From assembly GCA_045538305.1 (NCBI GenBank), contig JAZSRC010000083.1, positions 1-10,967 on the forward strand: a stretch of DNA of 10,967 nucleotides, read 5' to 3'. This document shows positions 1 through 6,851 of the stretch, piece by piece. A model generated the notes under the pieces. That model saw only the letters and a list, made by a program, of their open reading frames with translations, was not told where the DNA came from and searched no databases. The stretch comes from SFHK01 sp045538305 (lineage in GTDB: Bacteria > Bacillota > Clostridia > Christensenellales > Aristaeellaceae). A program made the translations under genes and the position numbers. The number at the start of each line of letters is the position of its first letter. Positions within the stretch are counted from its first letter, which is position 1.

Positions 1-610
1 GAAACGGACAGCTGAAACCGGGATACAACGTGCAGTTTGCGGTGAACAGGAAGCATACATCAAGCCGAACAACTACGAGAGCAGCCGTACGCGGAAATAC
101 AAAAGCCAGATCGGGCGGGCTGAAAACATGAGCTATTATGCGCCGGGAGATTACTATCTATGCAAGAACGGGAGAATCCTGAGCCGGATCGGAACAACGA
201 CGGAGCAAAGTAAGGATGGAAGCACGCGTGAGGTGGCGCGGTACAGATGCGAGGACTGCCTGGAATGTCCGTATCGTTCGGCGTGCTGTAAAGCGAAGGA
301 TCCGGAAAAACAGAAAGAGCTCGCAATCTGTCATGATCTAAACGAATACCGTGAGGAATCGCTGAAGAGACTCACCACGGAGGAAGGAAAGCTTCTCAGA
401 GTCAACCGGTCGATACAAGCGGAGGGAGCTTTTGGGCAATTGAAGCATAACCGAGGATTCGTGCGGTTTCTGACAGCAGGAAACGTAAAGGTCAAAATCG
501 AACTGATGCTGCTGGCGATATCCCAGAATATTCAGAAGATCATATCGAAACGCAACACCGGAAAGAAGGAAACCCACATTCTTCATCCGGCAGCGTATCT
601 GAAATTCTGA
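1..610 (+). pseudogene. IS1182-family transposase, 3' remnant with internal deletion
   Basis: This is the C-terminal part of a DDE transposase, cut by the left window edge. From position 3 one frame reads NGQLKPGYNVQFAVN, a hallmark of IS1182-type transposases. From about position 47 the match continues in another frame (QEAYIKPNNYE, then QIGRAENM, up to a stop at 608-610). In intact relatives roughly 50 residues lie between these two blocks, including a catalytic Asp in an ADAGYES-like motif. Here they are missing and the frame is shifted, so the gene cannot make an active enzyme. The rest is well kept: a Cys-rich zinc-like cluster (CEDCLECPYRSACC, positions 251-292) and the C-terminal EGAFGQLKHNRGF block that carries the catalytic Glu. 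The ATG at 128 opens an uninterrupted 160-codon frame but is probably not a real start. The family call is confident; the size of the deletion is from family memory. Confidence 0.85.
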
Positions 611-766
611 ATTTCCAGAAAATCGAGAATTGAAAAGATGTGAGCCAAAATTTCGGACATACGATTCGATGTTGGCTTTGGTTTATGTCTGCTTTTTTCT
701 GCCTTTAGACAGATTTCTCTCCTGCTCAACGATGATTGGCTGTATTTCTGCTCGCTTGTGATATGC
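611..766. other. Non-coding gap, probable right flank of the IS remnant
   Basis: No gene, RNA or clear repeat is visible here. The first part presumably includes the right end of the insertion sequence, but its terminal inverted repeat cannot be identified because the left end is outside the window. Confidence 0.4.
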
Positions 767-768
767 GA

Positions 769-812
769 AAAGGGGCTGCTGCAGATTCTTTTGCTTCTGC
801 AACAGCCCCTTT
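769..812 (-). terminator. Terminator of the sugar uptake operon
   Basis: A 17-bp stem (769-785 with 796-812, one mismatch) encloses a 10-nt loop. It lies 20 bp past the permease stop. On the minus strand the stem ends in CCCCTTTT. On the plus strand it is followed closely by TTTTTT at 816-821, so it could stop transcription from both sides and insulate the operon from the IS remnant. Confidence 0.85.
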
Positions 813-831
813 GACTTTTTTACTCTGCCCC

Positions 832-2055
832 TTATACCTTCTTGTTAGAATTGGGCAGGTTAAACTTGGGCAGGCGAATCATGTTGCTCTTGCTCAGCAC
901 ATCAAATGCAACAGCAAACAGCAGTACCAGACCCTTTACGATTTGCTGCAGATTCTGCGACAGACCCATCAGCGACATGCCGTTATTCAGCACACCCATG
1001 ATGAGAGCGCCAATCAGCGCACCGCCGATGGTGCCGGTTCCGCCGTAAGCGGATGCACCGCCGATGAAGCAGCTGGCAATAGCGTCCATCTCAAAGCTCT
1101 GACCTGCTACGGGGCTGGCCGAGTTCAAGCGAGCCGCAAACACCAGACCGGCAATCGCAGCAATGAAACTCATGTTGGTATAGGCAAAGAACATCATCTG
1201 CTTGGTCTTGATACCGGAGAGACGAGCCGCCTTCATGTTGCCGCCGATAGCGTACAGATGACGTCCGCGCACGGTCTTCTGGGTAAAAAAGTTGTAGACC
1301 AGCAGAAGCAGCCCCAGAATAATCAACACCGTGGGAATGCCCTTGAAGCTTGCCAGCTTGTAGAACAGGAACAAAATGATGGCAGAAATCGCGATCATCT
1401 TCAAAGCCAGGGCAATGGGAGCATCTGTCTCATAACCCTTGCGCTTCCGGTTGAAATTGTTGAGGATCTGCAAGATGCAGAATACCGCCACAATTATCGC
1501 ACCAACAACCAGCGCAAGCACATTCAGCTTCTGATTAAACAGCGTGATGGTGCCGCCGATTTCCGGCAGGAAGCCGGTAGACAGGCTCTGGTACGCCTTG
1601 GGGAACGGACCGATGGTTTCGCCGCCCTTGAGGATCAACAGGGTGGCGCCGCGGAATACCAGCATGCCGCTGAGTGTGGTGATGAATGGGGGAATGTTCA
1701 TGTAGGCGATCCAGAAGCCTTGCCACATGCCGATGCCAATACCCAAAAGGAGGCACATGATGATGGACACATACACATTCCAATGCCATTCAATAATGAA
1801 GATAGCAGCGCATGCGCCTATCAGCGCAACGGTGGAACCGACGGAAAGATCAATGTTACCACCGGTCAGAATGCACAAAAGCATACCGATGGCCAGAATC
1901 ACTACGTAGGCATTCTGGTTGATGAGGTTGCTGATGTTCATGGGTTTCAGGATCTTACCCTGAGTGCAGAAATAGAAAAAGATGATGATGACAATCAGTG
2001 CAACCAGCATTGCAAGCTCACGAATGTTGCCGGTGAACATTTTTTTCTTCTTCAT
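832..2055 (-). CDS. mmsB: Multiple-sugar ABC transporter permease, MmsB/GguB type
   Basis: This 407-residue integral membrane protein forms the channel of a CUT2-class (ribose/xylose/galactose type) importer. The sequence shows a short basic N-terminus (MKKKK), about ten hydrophobic segments, the family block GGNIDLSVGS at residues 65-74, and the cytoplasmic loop GRHLYAIGGNMKAARLSGI from residue 264, which contacts the ATPase. The closest families I recognise are MmsB/GguB, which partner with ChvE-like binding proteins for several monosaccharides such as arabinose, galactose and xylose; the exact sugar cannot be read from sequence. Its ATG overlaps the stop of the ATPase gene by 4 bp (ATGA), which implies translational coupling, and GGGGGA lies a short distance upstream. 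It is the last gene of the operon before the terminator. Confidence 0.93.
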   Translation of the reverse strand: MKKKKMFTGNIRELAMLVALIVIIIFFYFCTQGKILKPMNISNLINQNAYVVILAIGMLLCILTGGNIDLSVGSTVALIGACAAIFIIEWHWNVYVSIIMCLLLGIGIGMWQGFWIAYMNIPPFITTLSGMLVFRGATLLILKGGETIGPFPKAYQSLSTGFLPEIGGTITLFNQKLNVLALVVGAIIVAVFCILQILNNFNRKRKGYETDAPIALALKMIAISAIILFLFYKLASFKGIPTVLIILGLLLLVYNFFTQKTVRGRHLYAIGGNMKAARLSGIKTKQMMFFAYTNMSFIAAIAGLVFAARLNSASPVAGQSFEMDAIASCFIGGASAYGGTGTIGGALIGALIMGVLNNGMSLMGLSQNLQQIVKGLVLLFAVAFDVLSKSNMIRLPKFNLPNSNKKV

Positions 2056-3623
2056 ACGCCTATATCCCCCTTGGTGTCTTCCATAATATAGCCCATGATC
2101 ATTTCCTGCGTAACACCCTCATTCTTCAGCTCAGCCAGAACGCGGCCCTCATTCATGACATAGATGCGGTCGCACATGCCAAGCACTTCCGGAAGCTCGG
2201 AGGATATCATCAGCACGCTCTTGCCCTGCGCCACCAGATCATTGATGATTTCGTAAATCTCGTATTTGGCGCCTACATCCACGCCGCGGGTGGGTTCATC
2301 CATCATCAGGATGTCGGGCTTGGCAAAGATCCATTTGGCGACAAGCACTTTCTGCTGGTTGCCGCCGGACAGGTTGCCGACCACCTGCTCCACTGAAGGC
2401 GTTTTGATGCCCAGCTGCTGACGCAGTTCCTTGGCATACATGGTTTCCTTGTCCTTGTCGATGACACCGTACTTGCTGATGAAAGCCGGGCGCGCCATAG
2501 TGACATTATGCTTGATGCTATTAGTGAGCACCAGACCATCGCCCTTACGGTCTTCGGTTATATAGGCCAGACCGGCGTTGATAGCCTGAGGGATGTCATG
2601 GAGGCGGACTTCCTTGCCGTTGAGGAACAGCCGGCCAGAGATGCCGGTGCCATAAGCACGCCCAAATATAGACATGCACAGCTCTGTACGTCCGGCGCCG
2701 ATTAAGCCGGCAATGCCCACCACTTCACCCTTGCGCACGTTGATGGATACATTGTCCACCACCTTGCGCTCGGAATACAGGGGATGATACACCGTCCAGT
2801 TGCGCACTTCCATGCACACCTCACCGATGTTGGGAACGCGCGCAGGATAGCGGTTGGTCATCTCACGGCCAACCATGCCGCGGATGATACGCTCCTCAGA
2901 GATGTCTTCTTCGCGGTTCAGGGTTTCAATACTCTTTCCGTCGCGGATAACGGTGATCTTGTCGGCGCAATAGCTGATCTCGTTGAGCTTGTGAGAAATC
3001 AAGATGCTGGAGATGCCATCCTCCTTGAGACGCAAAAGCAGATCCAGCAGGTTTTTAGCGTCGCCCTCGTTAAGGGAGGAAGTTGGTTCGTCCAAGATCA
3101 GCAGCTTAACGTTTTTGGCCAGTGCCTTGGCAATTTCAACCAATTGCTGCTTGCCCACGCCGATATCCTTGATCAACGTACGCGGATTTTCGTGCAGGCC
3201 AACCATGGCCATGTATTCGGCGGCTTTCTGGTAGGTGGCGTCCCAGTCGATCACGCCGCCCTTTGCCTGCTCATTGCCCAAAAACATGTTTTCTGCAATA
3301 CTCAGGTAAGGCACCAGAGCCAGTTCCTGATGAATAATGACAATACCAATGCGCTCGCTGTCCTTGATGTTGCGGAAACGGCACAGCTTGCCCTGGTAGA
3401 AAATTTCGCCTTTATATGTTCCATAGGGATAAATGCCGCTCAGTACATTCATCAGCGTTGACTTGCCAGCGCCGTTTTCACCGCACAGAGCGTGAATCTC
3501 TTTTTCGCATACCTGGATGTTGACCTGATCCAGTGCCTTGACGCCAGGAAATTCCTTGGTGATGTTTTTCATCTCAAGGATCACATTCCGGGCCTGATTG
3601 TTGTTTCGAAAACCCAAATTCAT
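2052..3623 (-). CDS. mmsA: Multiple-sugar ABC transporter ATPase, MmsA/GguA type
   Basis: This is a 523-residue protein with two fused ATPase domains that powers the importer on the inner face of the membrane. Domain 1 has Walker A GENGAGKST (48-56), Q-loop Gln99, Walker B LLILDEP (174-180) and switch His211, but its signature is the degenerate IGVGKQQ (154-160). Domain 2 has a degenerate Walker A GLIGAGRTE (306-314, no Lys), an intact signature LSGGNQQK (418-425) and Walker B ILMMDEP (438-444). This reciprocal pattern is normal for CUT2 ATPases: one composite site works and the other is weak. The IGVGKQQ form is typical of MmsA/GguA. The ATG at 3623 sits 2 nt after AGGGGGAA, which is tight spacing; Met18 (MKNITKEF) is a possible alternative start, but the family usually has a short leader like this one. 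It lies between the binding-protein gene and the permease gene. Confidence 0.93.
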   Translation of the reverse strand: MNLGFRNNNQARNVILEMKNITKEFPGVKALDQVNIQVCEKEIHALCGENGAGKSTLMNVLSGIYPYGTYKGEIFYQGKLCRFRNIKDSERIGIVIIHQELALVPYLSIAENMFLGNEQAKGGVIDWDATYQKAAEYMAMVGLHENPRTLIKDIGVGKQQLVEIAKALAKNVKLLILDEPTSSLNEGDAKNLLDLLLRLKEDGISSILISHKLNEISYCADKITVIRDGKSIETLNREEDISEERIIRGMVGREMTNRYPARVPNIGEVCMEVRNWTVYHPLYSERKVVDNVSINVRKGEVVGIAGLIGAGRTELCMSIFGRAYGTGISGRLFLNGKEVRLHDIPQAINAGLAYITEDRKGDGLVLTNSIKHNVTMARPAFISKYGVIDKDKETMYAKELRQQLGIKTPSVEQVVGNLSGGNQQKVLVAKWIFAKPDILMMDEPTRGVDVGAKYEIYEIINDLVAQGKSVLMISSELPEVLGMCDRIYVMNEGRVLAELKNEGVTQEMIMGYIMEDTKGDIGV

Positions 3624-3685
3624 TTCCCCCTAACTTAGCCACTCATATCAAATGCAATGGCTTTGTTATTTCGGGTAGTCATCCA

Positions 3686-3738
3686 GCCGGCTCCGGCCGG
3701 CATCATACAAACAGGGGCAGGCGGAAACCGCCCGCCCC
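3686..3738 (-). terminator. Intercistronic hairpins between binding protein and ATPase genes
   Basis: Two GC-rich hairpins lie in the 136-bp gap after the binding-protein stop. The first met by RNA polymerase has an 11-bp stem (3714-3724 with 3728-3738, one G-U pair) and a 3-nt loop, followed by only a short mixed run (TGTTTGT). The second is a 6-bp perfect stem GCCGGC/GCCGGC (3686-3691 with 3696-3701) with a 4-nt loop. With no long T tract they are better read as a partial terminator or a 3'-end mRNA stabiliser. This arrangement is common after binding-protein genes and keeps the ATPase and permease at lower levels. Confidence 0.65.
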
Positions 3739-3759
3739 CCCTGACGGGTGTGCTAAAAA

Positions 3760-4818
3760 TTAGTTGGCCAGCTGTTCGGCGGTGTAGTAGCCGGAATCCA
3801 GCAGCAGCTCAACGTAGTTGTTCACATCAGCGAACACGGGAGTGCAGTTGTAGGAGGGAACATCCATCACGCCGTTGGCGTAGGTGGCGTTGGTCTCAGG
3901 AACCTGACCCTCGAGGATGGCGGTAACCATGACAACAGTCTGGGCAGCCAGAGTGCGGGTATCCTTGAACACGGACATGGCCTGCAGGCCGGCGATCATA
4001 TTCTTGGTGTTGTTGACGTCGCAGTCCTGACCGGTGATTACGGGGATGTTTTCAGCAGTGAAGCCGAAGTTCACCAGAGAGTTGGTGACGCCCAGAGCGG
4101 TGGAGTCGTTGGAGCACAGGCAGATATCCAGCTTGGTGCCGCCGGTGAGGGCGTCGGGATAGTAGCCGGTGAGGATGTTGTCCATACGGGCCTGAGCAGT
4201 TTCAGACTTCCAGGCGGGAGTGGCAACTACTTCGAACTCGGTCTGGCCAGAAACACAAACCAGCTTGCCAGCGTCGATGTAGGGCTTCAGGGTGTCGAAA
4301 GCACCGGCGAAGAACAGGCCGGCGTTGTTGTCGTCGGGAGAACCAGCGGTGAACTCGATGGTGTAGGTCTTGTCGGTGTTGGCAAGGTCGAACTTGTCAA
4401 CAATGTACTGGCCCTGGATCACGCCAACGCCGTAGTTGTCGAAGGTGGTGTAGTAATCCACGTTCGCGGTGCCGGTGAGCAGACGGTCATAAGCGATTAC
4501 GGGAACACCAGCGTCCTTGGCCATACCCAGAACGGTGTCCAGAGCGCCGCCGTCGATGGAGGCAATTACCAGAACCTCAGCGCCGCCAAGCAGCATGTTT
4601 TCAATCTGGGAAACCTGGGCAGCAACGTCGTTGTTGGCATACTGCAGATCTACTTCGTAGCCGGCAGCTTCCAGCTGGGCCTTCATGTTGGCGCCGTCCT
4701 GATTCCAGCGCTGCAGGGACTGGGTGGGCATTGCAACGCCAACCTTACCGGCGGCGAGGGCGCTGGTCATAGACATAACCAGAACGAGAGACAGTAGGAT
4801 CGCAACGAGTTTCTTCAT
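3760..4818 (-). CDS. chvE: Multiple-sugar-binding protein, ChvE type
   Basis: This 352-residue secreted protein captures the sugar and delivers it to MmsB/MmsA. After a signal sequence (MKKLVAILLSLVLVMSM followed by TSALAAG), the mature part matches the periplasmic-binding-protein fold of ChvE: GVAMPTQSLQRW, ANNDVAAQVSQIENML, LVIASIDGGALDTVL, VPVIAYDRLLTGTANVDYY, FDNYGVGVIQGQYI. I place the start at the ATG at 4818. An ATG six bases upstream (4824) is also in frame, but GGAG is only 3 nt from it, against 9 nt for 4818. There is no Cys near the signal cleavage region, so it lacks a lipobox and would be cleaved at ALAA by signal peptidase I. Codon choice looks strongly biased (AAC, GTT/GTG, CAG), which suits a highly expressed first gene. 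It is preceded by a consensus promoter and a likely operator. The substrate is inferred only as one or more monosaccharides. Confidence 0.93.
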   Translation of the reverse strand: MKKLVAILLSLVLVMSMTSALAAGKVGVAMPTQSLQRWNQDGANMKAQLEAAGYEVDLQYANNDVAAQVSQIENMLLGGAEVLVIASIDGGALDTVLGMAKDAGVPVIAYDRLLTGTANVDYYTTFDNYGVGVIQGQYIVDKFDLANTDKTYTIEFTAGSPDDNNAGLFFAGAFDTLKPYIDAGKLVCVSGQTEFEVVATPAWKSETAQARMDNILTGYYPDALTGGTKLDICLCSNDSTALGVTNSLVNFGFTAENIPVITGQDCDVNNTKNMIAGLQAMSVFKDTRTLAAQTVVMVTAILEGQVPETNATYANGVMDVPSYNCTPVFADVNNYVELLLDSGYYTAEQLAN

Positions 4819-4883
4819 GGGCATACTCTCCTTTTATTTATTCAGGCTCCCGCGTCCCGGAAGCCGGGGGTACATTATTCTCT

Positions 4884-4899
4884 GTGTGCTCGAGCACAC
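4884..4899. promoter_or_regulatory. Putative LacI-family operator, 16-bp perfect palindrome
   Basis: GTGTGCTCGAGCACAC is a perfect 16-bp inverted repeat with a central CG, the classic shape of LacI/PurR/GalR sites. It lies about 30-45 nt downstream of the predicted start of the chvE transcript and upstream of its ribosome binding site, where a bound repressor would block elongation. The adjacent divergent LacI-family gene is the natural binder. This is inference from symmetry and position. Confidence 0.7.
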
Positions 4900-4934
4900 T
4901 TTCCTGTATTAAAATAAAACTTAACAGTATTTTT

Positions 4935-4963
4935 ATTATACCAGTCCATGGTTTCATTGTCAA
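4935..4963 (-). promoter_or_regulatory. Consensus vegetative promoter of the uptake operon
   Basis: On the minus strand TTGACA (4963-4958) and TATAAT (4940-4935) are both perfect and separated by exactly 17 bp. The predicted transcript starts near 4928, giving a leader of about 110 nt that contains the 16-bp palindrome and a small hairpin (CCCGG/CCGGG) before the AAAGGAG site. Confidence 0.88.
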
Positions 4964-4983
4964 GGATTTCGGCATCTGTTTTA

Positions 4984-5012
4984 TTGACAACGGTGTATAC
5001 ACAACCTATAAT
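4984..5012 (+). promoter_or_regulatory. Consensus vegetative promoter of the LacI-family gene
   Basis: TTGACA (4984-4989) and TATAAT (5007-5012) are perfect, with a 17-bp spacer. Transcription would begin near 5019, about 36 nt before the GTG start. This also shows that the coding sequence cannot begin at the upstream in-frame ATGs. Confidence 0.88.
4993..5002. promoter_or_regulatory. Possible second operator in the promoter spacer
   Basis: GTGTATACAC is a perfect 10-bp palindrome placed between the -35 and -10 boxes of the regulator promoter. It shares the outer GTGT/ACAC arms with the 16-bp palindrome near 4890 but lacks the central CG and is shorter. It could serve autoregulation; a palindrome of 10 bp can also arise by chance. 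Confidence 0.35.
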
Positions 5013-5054
5013 ACAAACAAAATCGTTAGCAAATTCGAAAGGAGATACCATTCG

Positions 5055-6068
5055 GTGACCATTAAGGAGATTGCCCGTCTGTGCGGTGTGAGCCGTGGCA
5101 CCGTTGACCGTGTGCTGAACAAGCGCGGCAAGGTTAAGCCGGAGACCGAAGCGCTGATTTTAAAAACCATAGAAGAAATGGGTTATACCAAAAACTTTGT
5201 TGGTAAAGCGCTCAGCACAAAGCGATGCGCACCCGTCATAGGCGTGGTGCTCTGCAGCGAGGGAAACCCTTTTTTCGATGATGTGATCGCAGGATTCTAC
5301 AAAGCTCAAAACGATCTGCAGGACTATGGCGTATCCATGCTTCTGCGCACCATGTATGGTCACGATGTTGCTTCTCAGCTGCTTCTGATCGAAGGCCTTG
5401 TAAATTCCATCTCCGCGCTGGTCATCCAGCCGATTAACGACAAGCGCATCGCAGCCCGCCTGAAAACGCTGCTGGATCAGGGTATTCCCGTCGTTGCCGT
5501 CAACACCGATATCGACAGCAATGCACGCAGCTGCTATGTAGGAAGCGATTATGAACGCGGCGGCGCGGTGGCTGCCGGGATGACGGCGCTCATCACCGAT
5601 GGAAAGGCTAAGCTGGGCATCATCAAAGGCGTAGATACGCTCATGGGACATGTGCTGCGTATGAAAGGCTTTGAGGATCATCTGCGCAGCATCTGCCCTG
5701 AAATCGAATGGATTGCTGCTGAAAACGCAAACGATGATCCTGAACAAGCCTATTTCAAAACCTGTAAAATGCTGACGGACCATCCCCAAATCGACACGAT
5801 TTTTGTGGTGGCCGCCGGCGTGAAGGATGTGTGCCGCGGCGTGATCGACAAAGGCCGCCAGCATGATCTGCGTATTATCGCCTACGATGATGTGCCCTCC
5901 ACACGGGAGATGATCCAGAAGGGACTGGTACGCGCCGTCGTATGTCAGCAGCCAGTGGAGCAAGGATACCGTTCCTTTACCGCTGCCTTTGATATGATTC
6001 TTTCCAACAGCACCACGCACACAGCCCAGATCATGGAAGATCAAATCAAAATCATTGAAAATTTGTGA
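5055..6068 (+). CDS. LacI-family transcriptional regulator of the uptake operon
   Basis: This is a 337-residue DNA-binding repressor, the usual length for the family. The N-terminal helix-turn-helix reads TIKEIARLCGVSRGTVDRVLN (residues 2-22; the second half is the recognition helix and hinge side), followed by a sugar-binding domain of the periplasmic-binding-protein fold: PVIGVVLCSEGNPFFDDVIAG, ALVIQPIND, IPVVAVNTDID, YVGSDYERGG, IIAYDD. The start is the GTG at 5055, with AAAGGAGA 9 nt upstream. The frame stays open to 4884, but that stretch overlaps the regulator's own promoter, so the longer version is not credible. The gene is divergent from the ChvE/MmsA/MmsB operon and most likely releases its operator, or binds it, in response to a sugar taken up by that transporter. 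The TVDR variant in place of the commoner TVSR is seen in a subgroup of these regulators. The ligand is unknown. Confidence 0.92.
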   Translation: MTIKEIARLCGVSRGTVDRVLNKRGKVKPETEALILKTIEEMGYTKNFVGKALSTKRCAPVIGVVLCSEGNPFFDDVIAGFYKAQNDLQDYGVSMLLRTMYGHDVASQLLLIEGLVNSISALVIQPINDKRIAARLKTLLDQGIPVVAVNTDIDSNARSCYVGSDYERGGAVAAGMTALITDGKAKLGIIKGVDTLMGHVLRMKGFEDHLRSICPEIEWIAAENANDDPEQAYFKTCKMLTDHPQIDTIFVVAAGVKDVCRGVIDKGRQHDLRIIAYDDVPSTREMIQKGLVRAVVCQQPVEQGYRSFTAAFDMILSNSTTHTAQIMEDQIKIIENL

Positions 6069-6069
6069 G

Positions 6070-6121
6070 TCAATGAACGGACATTAAAATGCCCGGAAGC
6101 CAGCCGTTCATTGAACCTTTT
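6070..6121 (+). terminator. Terminator of the LacI-family gene
   Basis: A perfect 11-bp stem (TCAATGAACGG at 6070-6080 with its complement at 6104-6114) starts just after the regulator stop codon and is followed by CC and TTTT at 6118-6121. The loop is long (23 nt), so it may be a weaker terminator. Confidence 0.65.
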
Positions 6122-6226
6122 CGACGTCTGAAGTCCATATCTGCGCTTTCTGCAGCCAGATTCCAGCACATACAAATCGTCCGCCGGTTTATTGATGGGT
6201 GCATTTCGAATTGAAGGAGGGGGAGC

Positions 6227-6385
6227 ATGGAAAAGTTTATTGCAAGAGAAAAGCTGAGCCGTCAGGCGAGAAAAAAGCTGGACAGCACGAAGCGCGTCTG
6301 CTGGGAGATCTCCCCCATCACGCGTAAGGTTGCCAGTAAAAAACTATACAATCGTAAGCGCAAGTCCGACGATCTTAATGATTAA
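6227..6385 (+). CDS. Small basic hypothetical protein, 52 residues
   Basis: An ATG at 6227 follows the strong site GAAGGAGGGGGA and opens a 52-codon frame ending in TAA at 6383-6385. The product is very basic and highly charged: it begins MEKFIAREKLSRQARKKLDS, has a WEISPITRKV block at residues 26-35 and a KKLYNRKRK block at 38-46. This layout (FIxREKLSKxARxxLD, then W.xSPxTRK, then YNRKK) matches a family of uncharacterised small proteins I recall from many Clostridia, often carried near mobile or accessory genes. No membrane segment, Cys pair or known domain is visible; nucleic acid or ribosome contact is possible from charge alone but unproven. It converges with the XRE gene and overlaps its end by 11 bp. 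No convincing promoter is seen in 6122-6210. Confidence 0.75.
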   Translation: MEKFIAREKLSRQARKKLDSTKRVCWEISPITRKVASKKLYNRKRKSDDLND

Positions 6386-6758
6386 AGAACCTGTGCTGTT
6401 CGCTCCTGCCAGAGAGCAAACACTGCCTTCCAGTAAAACTGACGCAGCTTTTTGCAAAATCTCTTACTCCGGCAAGGAGTATTTTTATGTAAAAAAACAG
6501 CCAAAAAACATGGACCTCCTGGTCCTCATAGACCAGAAGGTCCTCCATCGGCACTTTCAGAAGCCACGACAGCGCCAACTGATTGTCCACCGAAGGCAGG
6601 CACTCGCCGTGCTGCCACTTGTAGACGGCCTGCGGGTATTCAAACCCAAAATAGGTCTGAATGTCGCGCACGCTCAGCCCGGCCTCCTTGCGCCGCCTCT
6701 CGATGCTGCGACTGGTTGCGGGAAGGTCAATAACCGGGAAAAAGTTGATAATGGCCAT
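6375..6758 (-). CDS. Small XRE-type helix-turn-helix regulator
   Basis: This 127-residue protein has an XRE/Cro-like DNA-binding domain at about residues 15-77: ATSRSIERRRKEAG, SVRDIQTYFGF (helix 2), PQAVYKWQHGECLPSVDN (helix 3 and following), then LLKVPMEDLLVYEDQEV. Small proteins with this YFGF.PQA.YKWQ.G..LP..DN pattern are common in Clostridia; their targets are mostly unknown. The start is the ATG at 6758, with GGAGG 8 nt upstream; the in-frame GTG at 6776 overlaps that site and is rejected. The hydrophobic then basic C-terminal tail after residue 81 has no recognisable domain and is encoded beyond an apparent intrinsic terminator inside the gene. A promoter is visible upstream. The 3' end overlaps the convergent small gene by 11 bp. 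Confidence 0.82.
   Translation of the reverse strand: MAIINFFPVIDLPATSRSIERRRKEAGLSVRDIQTYFGFEYPQAVYKWQHGECLPSVDNQLALSWLLKVPMEDLLVYEDQEVHVFWLFFYIKILLAGVRDFAKSCVSFTGRQCLLSGRSEQHRFFNH
6503..6543 (-). terminator. Intrinsic-terminator-like hairpin inside the XRE gene
   Basis: On the minus strand a 13-bp stem (6543-6531 with 6524-6512) closes a 6-nt loop; the one irregular pair is a G-U wobble in minus-strand RNA but a C-A mismatch in plus-strand RNA. It is followed by ATG, TTTTTT, GGCTG and TTTTTTT. This is a strong terminator shape oriented for the XRE transcript, yet it lies about 130 bp before the stop codon of the frame. Confidence 0.6.
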
Positions 6759-6822
6759 AAAAAACGCCTCCTTCACATTACGAAGCAGGTCGGTCTCTAT
6801 ATATCATCAAACATTAAAAATA

Positions 6823-6851
6823 ATTACATCATGAATGGCAGAGTATGTCAA
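6823..6851 (-). promoter_or_regulatory. Promoter of the XRE-type gene
   Basis: On the minus strand a perfect TTGACA (6851-6846) is followed after 17 bp by TGTAAT (6828-6823), a one-base departure from TATAAT. The predicted start near 6816 gives a leader of roughly 58 nt to the ATG at 6758. Confidence 0.7.

Noticed and set aside
736..2091. Long 451-codon open frame on the plus strand
   Set aside because: It is antisense to the permease gene, has a low-complexity, Gln/His-rich translation with no family resemblance and no good ribosome binding site.
4884..5054. N-terminal extension of the LacI-family protein to the ATG at 4884
   Set aside because: The stretch contains both divergent promoters and the operator, and the transcript predicted from the regulator promoter starts downstream of it. 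The GTG at 5055 has a strong ribosome binding site and begins exactly at the HTH domain.
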